Of a stretch of 49,247 bases of DNA, positions 18,416 through 27,279 are shown piece after piece. The stretch is taken from assembly GCA_046482735.1 (NCBI GenBank), contig JAWOEL010000057.1:1-49247 (forward strand). The letters are read 5' to 3'. This DNA comes from JAQICB01 sp046482735 (GTDB taxonomy: Bacteria; Bacteroidota; Bacteroidia; Bacteroidales; UBA1715). The notes beneath the pieces are model-generated. The model searched no databases. It worked only from the letters and a program-made list of their open reading frames with translations, and had not been told where the DNA came from. Numbering within the stretch: position 1 is the stretch's first letter; the number at the start of each line of letters is the position of its first letter. The position numbers and the translations under genes are program-made.

Positions 18416-21193
18416 ATGTCAGAAGAAAAGAAATTATTTTTAATAGACGGGCATGCCATGCTGTACCGCTCATATTTTGCATTTATAAAAAACCCACGAA
18501 TTAATTCTCAAGGAATAAACACTTCCGGTATTTTTGGTTTTGTCAACACCTTGCTTGAATTATTACGAAAACAAAATCCGGAATATATCGGAGTAGTTTT
18601 TGACCCGCAAGGTCCAACCTTTCGTCACGACATGTACAAAGAATACAAAGCAAACAGACAAGAGGTTCCGGAAGATTTACGTGCTTCTATACCACATTTA
18701 ATAGAAATAATTCAAGGGTTTAATATACCGGTAATTCAAGTAGAAGGCTACGAAGCCGATGATGTAATAGGAACACTGGCAAAACAAGGAGCACGCGAAG
18801 GCTATACTGTATATATGGCAACACCGGACAAAGATTATTGTCAATTGGTTGATAACGATATTTTCATGTACCGACCACGAAGTTTTGGAAATGATGTTGA
18901 AATTATGGGCATACCCGAAGTGTTAGAAAAATTTAAAGTAACATCACCGTCTCAAGTTATCGACATATTAGGACTTTGGGGCGATAGCTCCGACAATATT
19001 CCGGGGGCACCGGGAGTAGGAGAAAAAACAGCTCAAAAACTCATATCAGAATTTTCATCCATCGAAGGTGTATATGAACACATTGAATCACTCAAAGGTA
19101 AACAAAAAGAAAAACTAAAAGATAATAAAGAATTAGTTTATCTATCAAAAAAATTAGTTACAATAGACACAGAAGTGCCTATTACATTAACAGATTTTGA
19201 TTTTTTGCATAAAGAATATAATCAAAGTATGTTATTAGAAAAATTCAAAGAATTAGAATTCAACAATATAGCCCGCCGCCTATTTGCACCCGAAGAACCT
19301 CAATCTCAAAAAGCTTCGACTCAATCTCAACAACTGGGTCTTTTTGACGATCCGGAACAACAATCAACCTTCCAATCTTTATATACACATATAGACGACA
19401 CAAAACATAGTTACTACTTGGTTGACACCCCATCTTTACTAAAGGATTTAATTGAAAAAATACAAAAAACCGACGCATTTTGTTTTGATACAGAAACAAC
19501 ATCCTTATCTATTATAGATGCAGAATTGTGTGGCATTGCATTTTCATGGGAAGCAACAAAAGCATATTATGTGCCATTTCCTGAAAATCAAGAAGAAGCA
19601 CAAAAACTAGCACAAAAACTAGCACCGGTATTTACAACTAAAGCCTGCAAAATAGGTCAAAATCTAAAATTTGATATTTCAATTTTGGCTAATTATAATA
19701 TTCAAGTAAGCGGACAATTATTTGATACTTTATTGGCTCATTATATTGTGCAACCAGAGGGACGACATAAATTAGAGTCTCTGGCACAGCAATATCTGCA
19801 ATATCAAATGGTAGAAATAGAACATTTAATAGGAAAAAAAGGGGCATCACAAGCCTCATTTCGCTCGGTACCATTGGAAAAAGCCAAAGAATACGCTTGT
19901 GAAGATGCAGATATAACTTTTCAATTATATACCATACTACATGAAGAATTACACAAACGAAACCAAATCACACTATTTGAAGATATTGAAGTACCCCTTG
20001 TTCAGGTACTGTCGGATATGGAACGAAACGGTGTCTCGATAGATTCAAAAGCATTACATGAATTTTCACAATCATTAAAAAATGAAATATATACCATTCA
20101 ACAACAAATATTCGAATATGCCGGAGAAGAATTTAATATAGATTCTCCTAAACAGCTTGGAACAATATTGTTTGATAAAATGGTAATAGTAGACAAAGCC
20201 AAAAAAACCAAAACGAAACAGTATGCAACCGGAGAAGATATATTACAAAAACTGATAGACACTCATCCCATTGTTCCTTTAATTTTAGATTATAGAGAAT
20301 TAAAAAAATTATTATCGACCTACGCAGATGCTTTACCTAAGCTGGTTAATAACAAAACGGGCAAAATTCACACTTCATTTAATCAAGCAATTGTAGCTAC
20401 AGGACGGCTAAGTTCTACCAACCCTAATTTACAAAACATACCTATTAAATCAGAAAAAGGAAAAGCTATACGAAAAGCTTTTGTTTGCTCAGATAATAAC
20501 CATACATTTTTATCTGCCGATTATTCACAAATAGAATTACGCGTTATCGCACACATGAGTGGCGATGAAAACTTTATACAAGCTTTTGTAAACAACGAAG
20601 ATATTCACACAGCAACTGCAGCAAAAATATTTAAAGTAGCTCCGGATGATGTTTCTGAAGAACAACGACGACAAGCAAAATCCGCTAATTTCGCCATTGC
20701 TTACGGCACGACTGCCTATGGACTTTCACAAACATTATCTATTCCGCGCAAAGATGCTCAGGCATTAATTGACAGTTATTTTGAATCATATCCGAAAGTG
20801 AAAGCATTTATGGACACACAAATACATAAAGCACAAGAAACCGGTTATGTTGAAACTATGTTTGGCAGACGACGCTATTTACCCGACATTCACTCCCAAA
20901 ACGCAACTGTTCGAGGATTTGCTGAACGAAATGCGATAAATACACCAATTCAGGGTACCGCAGCCGATATTATGAAAAAAGCAATGATTGCTATTCACAC
21001 AGCACTTAAAGAAAAACAATTACACAGCAAATTAATTATGCAAGTGCATGATGAGTTAAATTTTGATGTACCACATGCCGAATTGGATAGCATGAAAGAA
21101 ATTGTGACTGAGGGGATGCAAAATGTGGTAGAATTAGCAGTACCACTTTCTATAGATATGGGTGTAGGAGCAAATTGGTTAGAAGCACATTAG
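18416..21193 (+). CDS. polA: DNA polymerase I with all three activities
   Basis: Repair and Okazaki-fragment-processing polymerase, 925 residues from ATG 18416. The 5'-nuclease occupies ~1-290 (LFLIDGHAMLYRSYFAF; EADDVIGTLA; WGDSSDNIPGAPGVGEKTA). The 3'-5' exonuclease at ~330-510 keeps its catalytic set: FDTETTS (Exo I, ~355), IGQNLKFDIS (Exo II) and YACEDADITF (Exo III), so proofreading should be active. The polymerase domain has motif A DYSQIELR with D702, motif B RRQAKSANFAIAYG with K755 and F759, and motif C QVHDE with D879. F759 corresponds to the residue that discriminates against dideoxynucleotides in E. coli Pol I. Alone on the plus strand, with its own promoter, converging on the ompH-like gene. 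Confidence 0.97.
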   Translation: MSEEKKLFLIDGHAMLYRSYFAFIKNPRINSQGINTSGIFGFVNTLLELLRKQNPEYIGVVFDPQGPTFRHDMYKEYKANRQEVPEDLRASIPHLIEIIQGFNIPVIQVEGYEADDVIGTLAKQGAREGYTVYMATPDKDYCQLVDNDIFMYRPRSFGNDVEIMGIPEVLEKFKVTSPSQVIDILGLWGDSSDNIPGAPGVGEKTAQKLISEFSSIEGVYEHIESLKGKQKEKLKDNKELVYLSKKLVTIDTEVPITLTDFDFLHKEYNQSMLLEKFKELEFNNIARRLFAPEEPQSQKASTQSQQLGLFDDPEQQSTFQSLYTHIDDTKHSYYLVDTPSLLKDLIEKIQKTDAFCFDTETTSLSIIDAELCGIAFSWEATKAYYVPFPENQEEAQKLAQKLAPVFTTKACKIGQNLKFDISILANYNIQVSGQLFDTLLAHYIVQPEGRHKLESLAQQYLQYQMVEIEHLIGKKGASQASFRSVPLEKAKEYACEDADITFQLYTILHEELHKRNQITLFEDIEVPLVQVLSDMERNGVSIDSKALHEFSQSLKNEIYTIQQQIFEYAGEEFNIDSPKQLGTILFDKMVIVDKAKKTKTKQYATGEDILQKLIDTHPIVPLILDYRELKKLLSTYADALPKLVNNKTGKIHTSFNQAIVATGRLSSTNPNLQNIPIKSEKGKAIRKAFVCSDNNHTFLSADYSQIELRVIAHMSGDENFIQAFVNNEDIHTATAAKIFKVAPDDVSEEQRRQAKSANFAIAYGTTAYGLSQTLSIPRKDAQALIDSYFESYPKVKAFMDTQIHKAQETGYVETMFGRRRYLPDIHSQNATVRGFAERNAINTPIQGTAADIMKKAMIAIHTALKEKQLHSKLIMQVHDELNFDVPHAELDSMKEIVTEGMQNVVELAVPLSIDMGVGANWLEAH

Positions 21194-21236
21194 CATTATT
21201 ATAAAAAACTGTGTATTTCAAATGTATTTGTGTTGG

Positions 21237-21308
21237 GTAAAACGCTCCATAATAACATTTTACATGATACCTACAATATCAAAAAAAACATACCATACAG
21301 CGTTTTAC
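21237..21308. other. Long-loop inverted repeat between convergent polA and ompH-like genes
   Basis: 10-base arms GTAAAACGCT (21237-21246) and AGCGTTTTAC (21299-21308) enclose a 52-base loop; GGG just before and CCC shortly after could add three pairs with a bulge. The loop holds an A8 run (T8 on the minus strand). It may contribute to termination of one or both genes, but the loop is long for an intrinsic terminator. Confidence 0.3.
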
Positions 21309-21349
21309 ACCACACCCAGAACTATACTAATTTCGATAAAAATAGTGTA

Positions 21350-21973
21350 TTAATTCTTTTTACTCTGAGCATAACGCTCATTCATAAGAGACAAAATATC
21401 TTTTGTAATATTTAATTTATTGGTTGCATACAAAATATTACTTTCAAAAGCATTATTAAGAACAATCTCAAACTTTTTGTCTTTGTTATATATTCTAATA
21501 GTTGACCTTACACTATCAAGAAGTTCTTTCATTAACTCTTGTTCTTTGTTGGCCAACACACTACGCACCTCTTCTTGCTCACGCATAAGCTCTTCTTGTT
21601 TTTGCTGCAACTGCATTTGTTTAGCTTCTGCATTTTTAGAGGTAATCAAACCATTTTGGACTTTATGCTGAAATTCACCAACTTCTTTTTCGAAACGAGA
21701 AGCTTTACGTTGCATAGATTCTTCTTCACGCTTATATTCACGTTCATATTGCTGCTCAAGCAAACTATAATATTCATAACTCTGCATTACCGAATCAACT
21801 ACAATATATGCTACCGGAAAAGTTGTTTCGATAGCAGTTTTTTTACTTTCTTCAGAAGAAGTTGCATTATCCTGAGAATCTGTTTTAAATTCGGAACTGC
21901 CTGCATATAAAATAAACAACGTAGCTATAGCAAGAGCAAAAATAATGTTAATAATAATACTAGGTTTTTTCAT
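21350..21973 (-). CDS. OmpH/Skp-family periplasmic chaperone
   Basis: A 207-residue protein with an N-terminal signal anchor or signal peptide (hydrophobic residues 7-24), a Ser/Lys-rich linker, then the OmpH fold: a strand AYIVVDSVMQSYEYY, a long charged coiled coil at ~72-160 rich in Gln, Glu and Lys, and a closing strand-helix region (KKFEIVLNNAFESNILYATN, LNITKDIL). Skp proteins hold unfolded outer-membrane proteins in the periplasm on the way to the Bam complex. Bacteroidota carry several copies; here the N-terminal segment (FALAIATLFILYAGSS) lacks an obvious cleavage signal, so it could remain attached to the inner membrane. It is the last gene of an aspS-tadA-ompH run, 12 bases after tadA. 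Confidence 0.82.
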   Translation of the reverse strand: MKKPSIIINIIFALAIATLFILYAGSSEFKTDSQDNATSSEESKKTAIETTFPVAYIVVDSVMQSYEYYSLLEQQYEREYKREEESMQRKASRFEKEVGEFQHKVQNGLITSKNAEAKQMQLQQKQEELMREQEEVRSVLANKEQELMKELLDSVRSTIRIYNKDKKFEIVLNNAFESNILYATNKLNITKDILSLMNERYAQSKKN

Positions 21974-21985
21974 AGAAATAAATTT

Positions 21986-22432
21986 TTATCGTTTTTGTTT
22001 AAAAAAAATTTGCAATAATTCTTCAGATTCGATAGCCATGACACCACTTTTCACAACTGTTTTCGGATGAATTATGGTAGAAGCAACTGTAGTAAATCCG
22101 CGTTTTTCATCTGAAGCACCGTATACAATAGCACCAATTTGTGTCCAAAAAGCAGCACCGGCACACATCACACACGGTTCGAGAGTAACATATAAACGAG
22201 CTTTTTGCAAATACTTACCACCCAAAAAATCGGTAGCAGCAGTAAAAGCCTGCATTTCGGCATGAGCTGTAGGATCGTTCAACGTTTCAGTTAAATTATG
22301 AGCTCGTGCAATTATTTGATTATCATGAACAATTACAGCACCAACAGGCACCTCATCTTTATCAAAAGCCATATTAGCCTGAGCAAAAGCCTGTTTCATA
22401 AAATATTCATCTGAAAAGGGTTTCTGAGCCAT
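21986..22432 (-). CDS. tadA: tRNA-specific adenosine deaminase (A34 to inosine)
   Basis: Deaminates the wobble adenosine of tRNA-Arg(ACG) to inosine. The zinc site is visible: HAE at 57-59, with E59 as the proton shuttle, and PCVMC with Cys87 and Cys90. 148 residues is the usual length. Its ATG follows the aspS stop by 3 bases on the same strand, so the two translation genes are likely cotranscribed from the aspS promoter. Nucleoside and cytosine deaminases share the same motifs; the LNDPTAHAEMQA and YVTLEPCVMCAGA segments favour TadA. Confidence 0.93.
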   Translation of the reverse strand: MAQKPFSDEYFMKQAFAQANMAFDKDEVPVGAVIVHDNQIIARAHNLTETLNDPTAHAEMQAFTAATDFLGGKYLQKARLYVTLEPCVMCAGAAFWTQIGAIVYGASDEKRGFTTVASTIIHPKTVVKSGVMAIESEELLQIFFKQKR

Positions 22433-22435
22433 ATA

Positions 22436-24196
22436 CTATACTTCTTTTTTGGGTAATCTGGTCAAACCTAAATCACGTAATTGATTATCATGAATAAGCG
22501 ATGGAGAATCTATCATTAAATCACGTCCTGCATTATTTTTAGGAAATGCAATAACATCACGAATACTATGCGATTCGGTAAATAAAGTTATAAGCCTGTC
22601 GAGACCAAACGCAATACCACCATGAGGCGGTGCTCCGTACTTAAATGCATCTATTAAAAAGCCGAACTGCTTCGCTACCTCATCCTGAGAAAATCCAAGA
22701 ATATCAAACATCTGATTTTGCAAATCCTGATTAAATATTCTGATAGACCCCCCCCCTATTTCATTACCATTTATCACAAAATCATACGCATTGGCACGAA
22801 CATCAACAGGATTGCTTTGTAATATATCAACATCTTCTGGTTTTGGTGAAGTAAACGGATGGTGTTTTGCATAAAACCGTTGGGTTTCGTCATCCCACTC
22901 AAAAAGAGGAAAATCAACTACCCATAAAGGAGCAAATTCATCATCTTTACGCAAATTCAATTGATTCCCCATTTCTACACGCAACTCACCTAAAGCCTCC
23001 AAAGTATGCATCCGGTCACCGGATAACACTAATAACAAATCGCCCGGTTTTGCCGCACAATGTTGTAACCATGTTTGTAACACATCTTCAGAAAAGAATT
23101 TATCAACAGAAGATTTTATTGAACCATCTTCATTATATTTAACATATACGAGACCTTTCGCTCCAATTTGAGGACGTTTCACAAAATTAGTAAGAGCATC
23201 TAATTGTTTACGACTGTATCCGGCACATTGCTCAGCACAAATTGCACCAACATATTCTGCATTGTCGAACACTCCAAAACCATGCCCCCGAGCTATTGAT
23301 GTAATATCAGAAATTTGCATATTAAACCGTATATCGGGTTTGTCTGAACCATACAGACTCATAGCATCTGCATATGTTATACGTGGGAATGCATCGGTAT
23401 ATGTTTGATGTTTTACTTTTTCCAATAAATATTTTGCCAGACCTTCAAACACATGAAGAATATCTTCTTGTTCCACAAACGACATTTCGCAATCTATTTG
23501 GGTAAACTCAGGCTGTCTGTCAGCTCGAAAATCTTCATCGCGAAAGCATTTTACAATCTGAAAATATCTATCGTATCCACTTACCATAAGCAATTGTTTA
23601 AACAACTGCGGCGATTGTGGCAAAGCATAAAACTCACCGGGATGCATACGAGAAGGCACAACAAAATCGCGTGCACCTTCGGGGGTTGATTTTATAAGCA
23701 CCGGAGTTTCTACCTCTATAAACGATAATGCATCTAAATAATCACGCACCAATTTGGTAACACGATGACGCATTACTAAATTATGCTGCATAGGTCCTCG
23801 ACGCAAATCCAAATAACGATACTGCATTCGTAATTCCTCTCCACCGTCTGATTCATTTTCTATAGTAAAAGGTGGTGTTTCTGATGAATTTAAAATCTCT
23901 ATAGAATGGCAGTCTATTTCAACATCACCGGTATCCAAAGACGAATTTTTACTTTCACGCTCCAGTACTTCTCCGCTTATCTGAATAACAAATTCGCGTC
24001 CCAGCTCATTCAATTGTTCTTGTAAATGATGATTTTTGTCACCATTGGCAACAATTTGAGTTAAACCATATCTGTCACGTAAATCAACAAATGTTAACCC
24101 TCCCATTTTTCGAATACGCTGTACCCATCCGCACAAAGTGACCGTTAAAGAAACATCTGTTATTCGTAATTCTCCACATGTATGTGTTCGAAACAT
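22436..24196 (-). CDS. aspS: Aspartyl-tRNA synthetase
   Basis: Class IIb synthetase charging tRNA-Asp. The N-terminal OB-fold is at ~1-110 (VTLCGWVQRIRKMGGLTFVDLRDRYG). The catalytic core shows motif 2, FQIVKCFRDEDFRADRQPEFTQID region at ~210-235, the bacterial GAD insertion domain at ~290-420, and motif 3 in PPHGGIAFGLDRLITL with IRDVIAFPKN. 586 residues is typical of the bacterial (not archaeal) type. The GNEIGGGSIR loop is written with a run of nine G on the coding strand (22748-22756 as C on plus), unusual in this AT-rich genome. Leader gene of the aspS-tadA-ompH unit; -7 box at 24232-24239. AsnRS is present in the window, so this enzyme probably need not mischarge tRNA-Asn. Confidence 0.96.
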   Translation of the reverse strand: MFRTHTCGELRITDVSLTVTLCGWVQRIRKMGGLTFVDLRDRYGLTQIVANGDKNHHLQEQLNELGREFVIQISGEVLERESKNSSLDTGDVEIDCHSIEILNSSETPPFTIENESDGGEELRMQYRYLDLRRGPMQHNLVMRHRVTKLVRDYLDALSFIEVETPVLIKSTPEGARDFVVPSRMHPGEFYALPQSPQLFKQLLMVSGYDRYFQIVKCFRDEDFRADRQPEFTQIDCEMSFVEQEDILHVFEGLAKYLLEKVKHQTYTDAFPRITYADAMSLYGSDKPDIRFNMQISDITSIARGHGFGVFDNAEYVGAICAEQCAGYSRKQLDALTNFVKRPQIGAKGLVYVKYNEDGSIKSSVDKFFSEDVLQTWLQHCAAKPGDLLLVLSGDRMHTLEALGELRVEMGNQLNLRKDDEFAPLWVVDFPLFEWDDETQRFYAKHHPFTSPKPEDVDILQSNPVDVRANAYDFVINGNEIGGGSIRIFNQDLQNQMFDILGFSQDEVAKQFGFLIDAFKYGAPPHGGIAFGLDRLITLFTESHSIRDVIAFPKNNAGRDLMIDSPSLIHDNQLRDLGLTRLPKKEV

Positions 24197-24231
24197 TGTA
24201 TATATTTTAGAATGTGTTAGTAATACATATG

Positions 24232-24239
24232 CAAAAATA
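24232..24239 (-). promoter_or_regulatory. Bacteroidota -7 box for aspS
   Basis: On the minus strand this reads TATTTTTG, 35 bases before the aspS ATG at 24196, an expected position for the operon promoter. Confidence 0.45.
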
Positions 24240-24345
24240 CTAATTATCTTGTGATTTAGTATTTTTTACCATTTTTTTTACCCGCAGATACATATTTTAT
24301 TAATTTAGTGCTTGCAAGAAAACTGCTTTTTTTGTGTTTCTGATG

Positions 24346-24455
24346 CGAAAGCTTCAAAGACGAGGCTTTCGAAATCCTGAAAATCAATAGGTCCCGATTT
24401 TCAGGATGGTTGTTTTCAAGATGAGAATAACAGTCTACCCCGAACATACTTCGGG
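24346..24455. repeat. Cluster of three hairpins in the lytT-aspS intergenic region
   Basis: Three perfect inverted repeats follow each other within 110 bases: CGAAAGC (24346-24352)/GCTTTCG (24365-24371), ATCCTGAAAATC (24374-24385)/GATTTTCAGGAT (24396-24407), and CCCGAA (24439-24444)/TTCGGG (24450-24455). Both flanking genes run on the minus strand, so a terminator for the response regulator gene is one explanation, but no good U-tract follows. The surrounding 24240-24556 region has no supportable gene. It may be a decayed small element, a leader structure for aspS or a small RNA. Confidence 0.5.
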
Positions 24456-24556
24456 AATGTATTTGGAATTTCCGTGCAGAAACTAATTACCATACAATTT
24501 CAACACAACAAGCACCACTCAAAATATTCAGCATACACAATTCTAAAATCGACCAA

Positions 24557-25252
24557 TTATCCATTATCTGATATACGTTCATAAAATGCATCTTTATATG
24601 CATCACCTATTGGCACGCGTTTTTCACCACATAGTATACGATTTCGTTCTATTTTTTCTATTGCCGAAAGCGACACAATATACGATTTGTGCACCCGCAT
24701 AAATTGTGAAGAAGGCAATTTTGCCATAATATTTTTAATATTCAGCAATGTCATTATCATACCCTGTAGCGTATATATTTTTACATAATCTTTAAGCCCT
24801 TCAATATATAAAATATCCTTAAAATTCACTTTCACGGTATGGTATTCTACCTTTACAAACATATAATCGCGTTCGGCATGTGCAGTATGCTCATGCAAAT
24901 CAAGCAATTGTTTTACTTTGGTAACTGCTTGCAAAAAACGTTCGGGTGATATTGGTTTCAGCACATAATCAATTGCATTTTTTTCAAATCCTTCAACCGC
25001 AAAATCGGCATATGCAGTAGTAAATATCACATACGGTTTATGCTCTAAGGTTTCCAGAAACTTCATGCCATTAATATCCGGCATTTGAATATCCAAAAAC
25101 ATAACAGAAACTTCATGCTGTTGCAATGCTACTGAAGCTTCATATGCATTTGCACATTCAGCAACCACCTGTAGATATGGTATTTTTGCAGCATATTCTA
25201 TAATTATATCCCGGGCCAAGGGTTCATCATCTACTATTATACATTGTATCAT
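24557..25252 (-). CDS. LytTR-family response regulator
   Basis: A 231-residue two-component regulator. The receiver domain (1-~120) has acidic pair D8/D9, phospho-acceptor D54 in FLDIQMPDINGM and K99 in YVLKP. The LytTR DNA-binding domain runs from ~130 to the end, with the recognisable IEGLKDYVKIYT, MRVHKSYIVSLSAIEKIERN and VPIGDAYKD segments. These regulators bind pairs of short direct repeats and often act on envelope or adhesion genes. Its start codon overlaps the end of the sensor gene by 4 bases, so the pair is translationally coupled. No target is evident here. Confidence 0.93.
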   Translation of the reverse strand: MIQCIIVDDEPLARDIIIEYAAKIPYLQVVAECANAYEASVALQQHEVSVMFLDIQMPDINGMKFLETLEHKPYVIFTTAYADFAVEGFEKNAIDYVLKPISPERFLQAVTKVKQLLDLHEHTAHAERDYMFVKVEYHTVKVNFKDILYIEGLKDYVKIYTLQGMIMTLLNIKNIMAKLPSSQFMRVHKSYIVSLSAIEKIERNRILCGEKRVPIGDAYKDAFYERISDNG

Positions 25253-26379
25253 GACATATGAGTTATTATTACATGAACATTAAATTCCTCTGAAGTAGTA
25301 TCAATAAATAATTGATGTTTATTCGCATACAAAAGCTCTAAACGTCGTTTTACATTCTGAATACCAACGCCATGGGATCTGTCTTTTGTCGTATGCACAG
25401 CATAAGTATTTCGAACTTGTAATTGAATAGTTTGTTCAGAAAGCTCTAAATACATATATATCTGAGTTTTATTGTCACTTAACACACCGTGTTTAAAAGC
25501 ATTTTCAATAAAAGGTACTAATAGTAACGGTGCAATATTTATATGTTTATTGGTGTGTCTTTTTACCTCAAAGGTAATATTTTGCATATCAGGCAACCGT
25601 AATTTTTGCAAATCAATATAATTTCGAACATATCGAATTTCATTTTCTATATCCACAAATTTATCTTCAGTATCATAAGTCATATACCGCAATAAATCTG
25701 ATAACTTTAAAATAACACCGGGCAACACATCAGATTTTTTGAGTGACAAAGAATACATACTATTGAGTACATTAAATAAAAAATGCTGATTTATCTGAGA
25801 TTTCAAAAAAGACAACTCAGACGCCAATTTTTCTTTCTCTACATCTTGTATTTTACGCTCTCTGCTATTATTAATCAATGCATAACCATATACTGAACTG
25901 ATTGCAAGAATAATCAAAATAATAACACTCAGAAATCCGGGGCGTGGTCGGGCATATCGTTTATGAGATTTATATATTTTATACTCAGGAGATTTTTTAT
26001 ATTCAAATGTACGTTTTGTACTATCTGATATATGTTTAGATGTATGGTGTTTAATATATACGTGATGTTGAGGCTTGGGGAAAAAGTGTAATTTTAAAAA
26101 ACTTCCCACTTGAGCTCCGCCAAATATTATGAGTAAAATAAATGAAAAATAGATACTATACTTTTTCGGAAGCAAAAAACGCGGAACTAAAATAAGAGCA
26201 TTGGTATAAAAAATTGCTATTAAAGCTATCAACTCAACAAAACGAGCAATTACTATATTCCCATCTATTGGCAAATCATACAATAAATGGGGCATAAAAA
26301 AGAAAAAAACCCAAAAAATAATATGTATACCTATTATACCTGGCTTTTTGAACCGATAAAAAAAAGACATAGCAGTCAT
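25249..26379 (-). CDS. LytS-type membrane histidine kinase
   Basis: A 376-residue sensor kinase of the His_kinase (YehU/LytS) class. Four membrane helices at about 14-34, 45-65, 75-96 and 148-168 form the N-terminal sensor without a large periplasmic domain; a basic, His-rich loop (~100-145) separates the third and fourth helices. The kinase starts with a coiled segment, then phospho-acceptor H199 in INQHFLFNVLNSM, the N-box LLVPFIENAFKHG and the G-box HGVGIQNVKRRLELLY. It partners the LytTR regulator that overlaps its 3' end. The start could be ATG 26379 or 26370 (MSFFYRF); the promoter at 26396-26403 leaves a leader of ~10 or ~20 bases, which slightly favours the second. Confidence 0.92.
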   Translation of the reverse strand: MTAMSFFYRFKKPGIIGIHIIFWVFFFFMPHLLYDLPIDGNIVIARFVELIALIAIFYTNALILVPRFLLPKKYSIYFSFILLIIFGGAQVGSFLKLHFFPKPQHHVYIKHHTSKHISDSTKRTFEYKKSPEYKIYKSHKRYARPRPGFLSVIILIILAISSVYGYALINNSRERKIQDVEKEKLASELSFLKSQINQHFLFNVLNSMYSLSLKKSDVLPGVILKLSDLLRYMTYDTEDKFVDIENEIRYVRNYIDLQKLRLPDMQNITFEVKRHTNKHINIAPLLLVPFIENAFKHGVLSDNKTQIYMYLELSEQTIQLQVRNTYAVHTTKDRSHGVGIQNVKRRLELLYANKHQLFIDTTSEEFNVHVIITHMS

Positions 26380-26395
26380 ATCTGTTTATTTACAC

Positions 26396-26403
26396 CAAAT
26401 ATA
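26396..26403 (-). promoter_or_regulatory. Bacteroidota -7 box for the LytS/LytT pair
   Basis: On the minus strand this reads TATATTTG (TAnnTTTG), 16 bases before ATG 26379 and 25 before ATG 26370. Confidence 0.45.
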
Positions 26404-26605
26404 CAATTCTTATTAATCATACTGTACAATACTATACAAATAACCATTTTGTATAGATAAAAACACATAGTATAAACCGAAACATACTTACCCTATCAGC
26501 ACTTTTTAATTCTAAATTCATCCCCAATATCAAATTCAGGTAAGGAATATAAACATATGAATTATATTTTTTTTTAAAATATTAGTGTACATTTCACATT
26601 CATTA

Positions 26606-26613
26606 TAAATTTG
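26606..26613 (+). promoter_or_regulatory. -7 box for the HD-domain gene
   Basis: TAAATTTG ends 6 bases before ATG 26620, which makes a near-leaderless mRNA likely if it is used. It also overlaps and so rules out the in-frame TTG at 26611 as the start. Confidence 0.35.
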
Positions 26614-26619
26614 CAAACG

Positions 26620-27273
26620 ATGCATAGTTCAGAAACTAATGAAAACAGAGAAAAAACGTCTTCGCCAGAAAGACATATTCACGCGATGAATAAAAAATTC
26701 ACGTACGTGCAATCCTATGTTCTCAAACGAATGGCTCAAGAATTACCACATTATCTCACCTATCATAATGTTGATCACACAAAAGATGTAATAGTACGTA
26801 CAGAAATAATTGCAGACGCAGAAAACATTTCACAAACAGATCTGATTTTAGTAAAAACAGCTGCACTATTTCATGATACCGGACATATCATTCAATCAAA
26901 AGAACACGAAAAAATAAGTTGCGATTTTGCACGAACCATTTTACCTACATATGACTATTCCAAAAAAAATATTGACCTTGTATGCGATATTATTATGGCA
27001 ACAAAACCACCGGTACAGCCCAAAAATATTCTGGAAAAAATTTTATGCGATGCAGATTTAGATTATTTAGGACGAGATGATTTTATACCAATCTCAGATT
27101 TATTATTTAAGGAATTATACACCCAAAACATTATTACTGACAAAAATGAATGGAATAAACTACAACTCAAATTTATTTCCGAACATCACTATTTTACCAA
27201 ATTTGCAAAAAACAATCGCGAAATACAGAAACAAAAACAAATTGCTCAATTACAACACACAATAAAAGATTAA
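26620..27273 (+). CDS. HD-domain phosphohydrolase
   Basis: A 217-residue metal-dependent phosphohydrolase of the HD superfamily. The canonical metal ligands are in order: H53 in YHNVDHT, H85-D86 in LFHDTGH, and the distal Asp in CDADLDYLG (D144/D146). There is no signal peptide or extra domain. Such stand-alone HD proteins in Bacteroidota are related to the HD modules found with nucleotidyl cyclases and are thought to act on nucleotides or cyclic nucleotides, but the substrate cannot be read from the sequence. The stop is 6 bases before the unknown gene at 27280, which suggests an operon. Start ATG 26620 follows the promoter; the TTG nine bases earlier is excluded. Confidence 0.85.
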   Translation: MHSSETNENREKTSSPERHIHAMNKKFTYVQSYVLKRMAQELPHYLTYHNVDHTKDVIVRTEIIADAENISQTDLILVKTAALFHDTGHIIQSKEHEKISCDFARTILPTYDYSKKNIDLVCDIIMATKPPVQPKNILEKILCDADLDYLGRDDFIPISDLLFKELYTQNIITDKNEWNKLQLKFISEHHYFTKFAKNNREIQKQKQIAQLQHTIKD

Positions 27274-27279
27274 CATTCT

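Noticed and set aside
24256..24447. 63-codon minus-strand frame in the lytT-aspS gap
   Set aside because: It is made from the hairpin sequences and has no promoter match or recognisable pattern.
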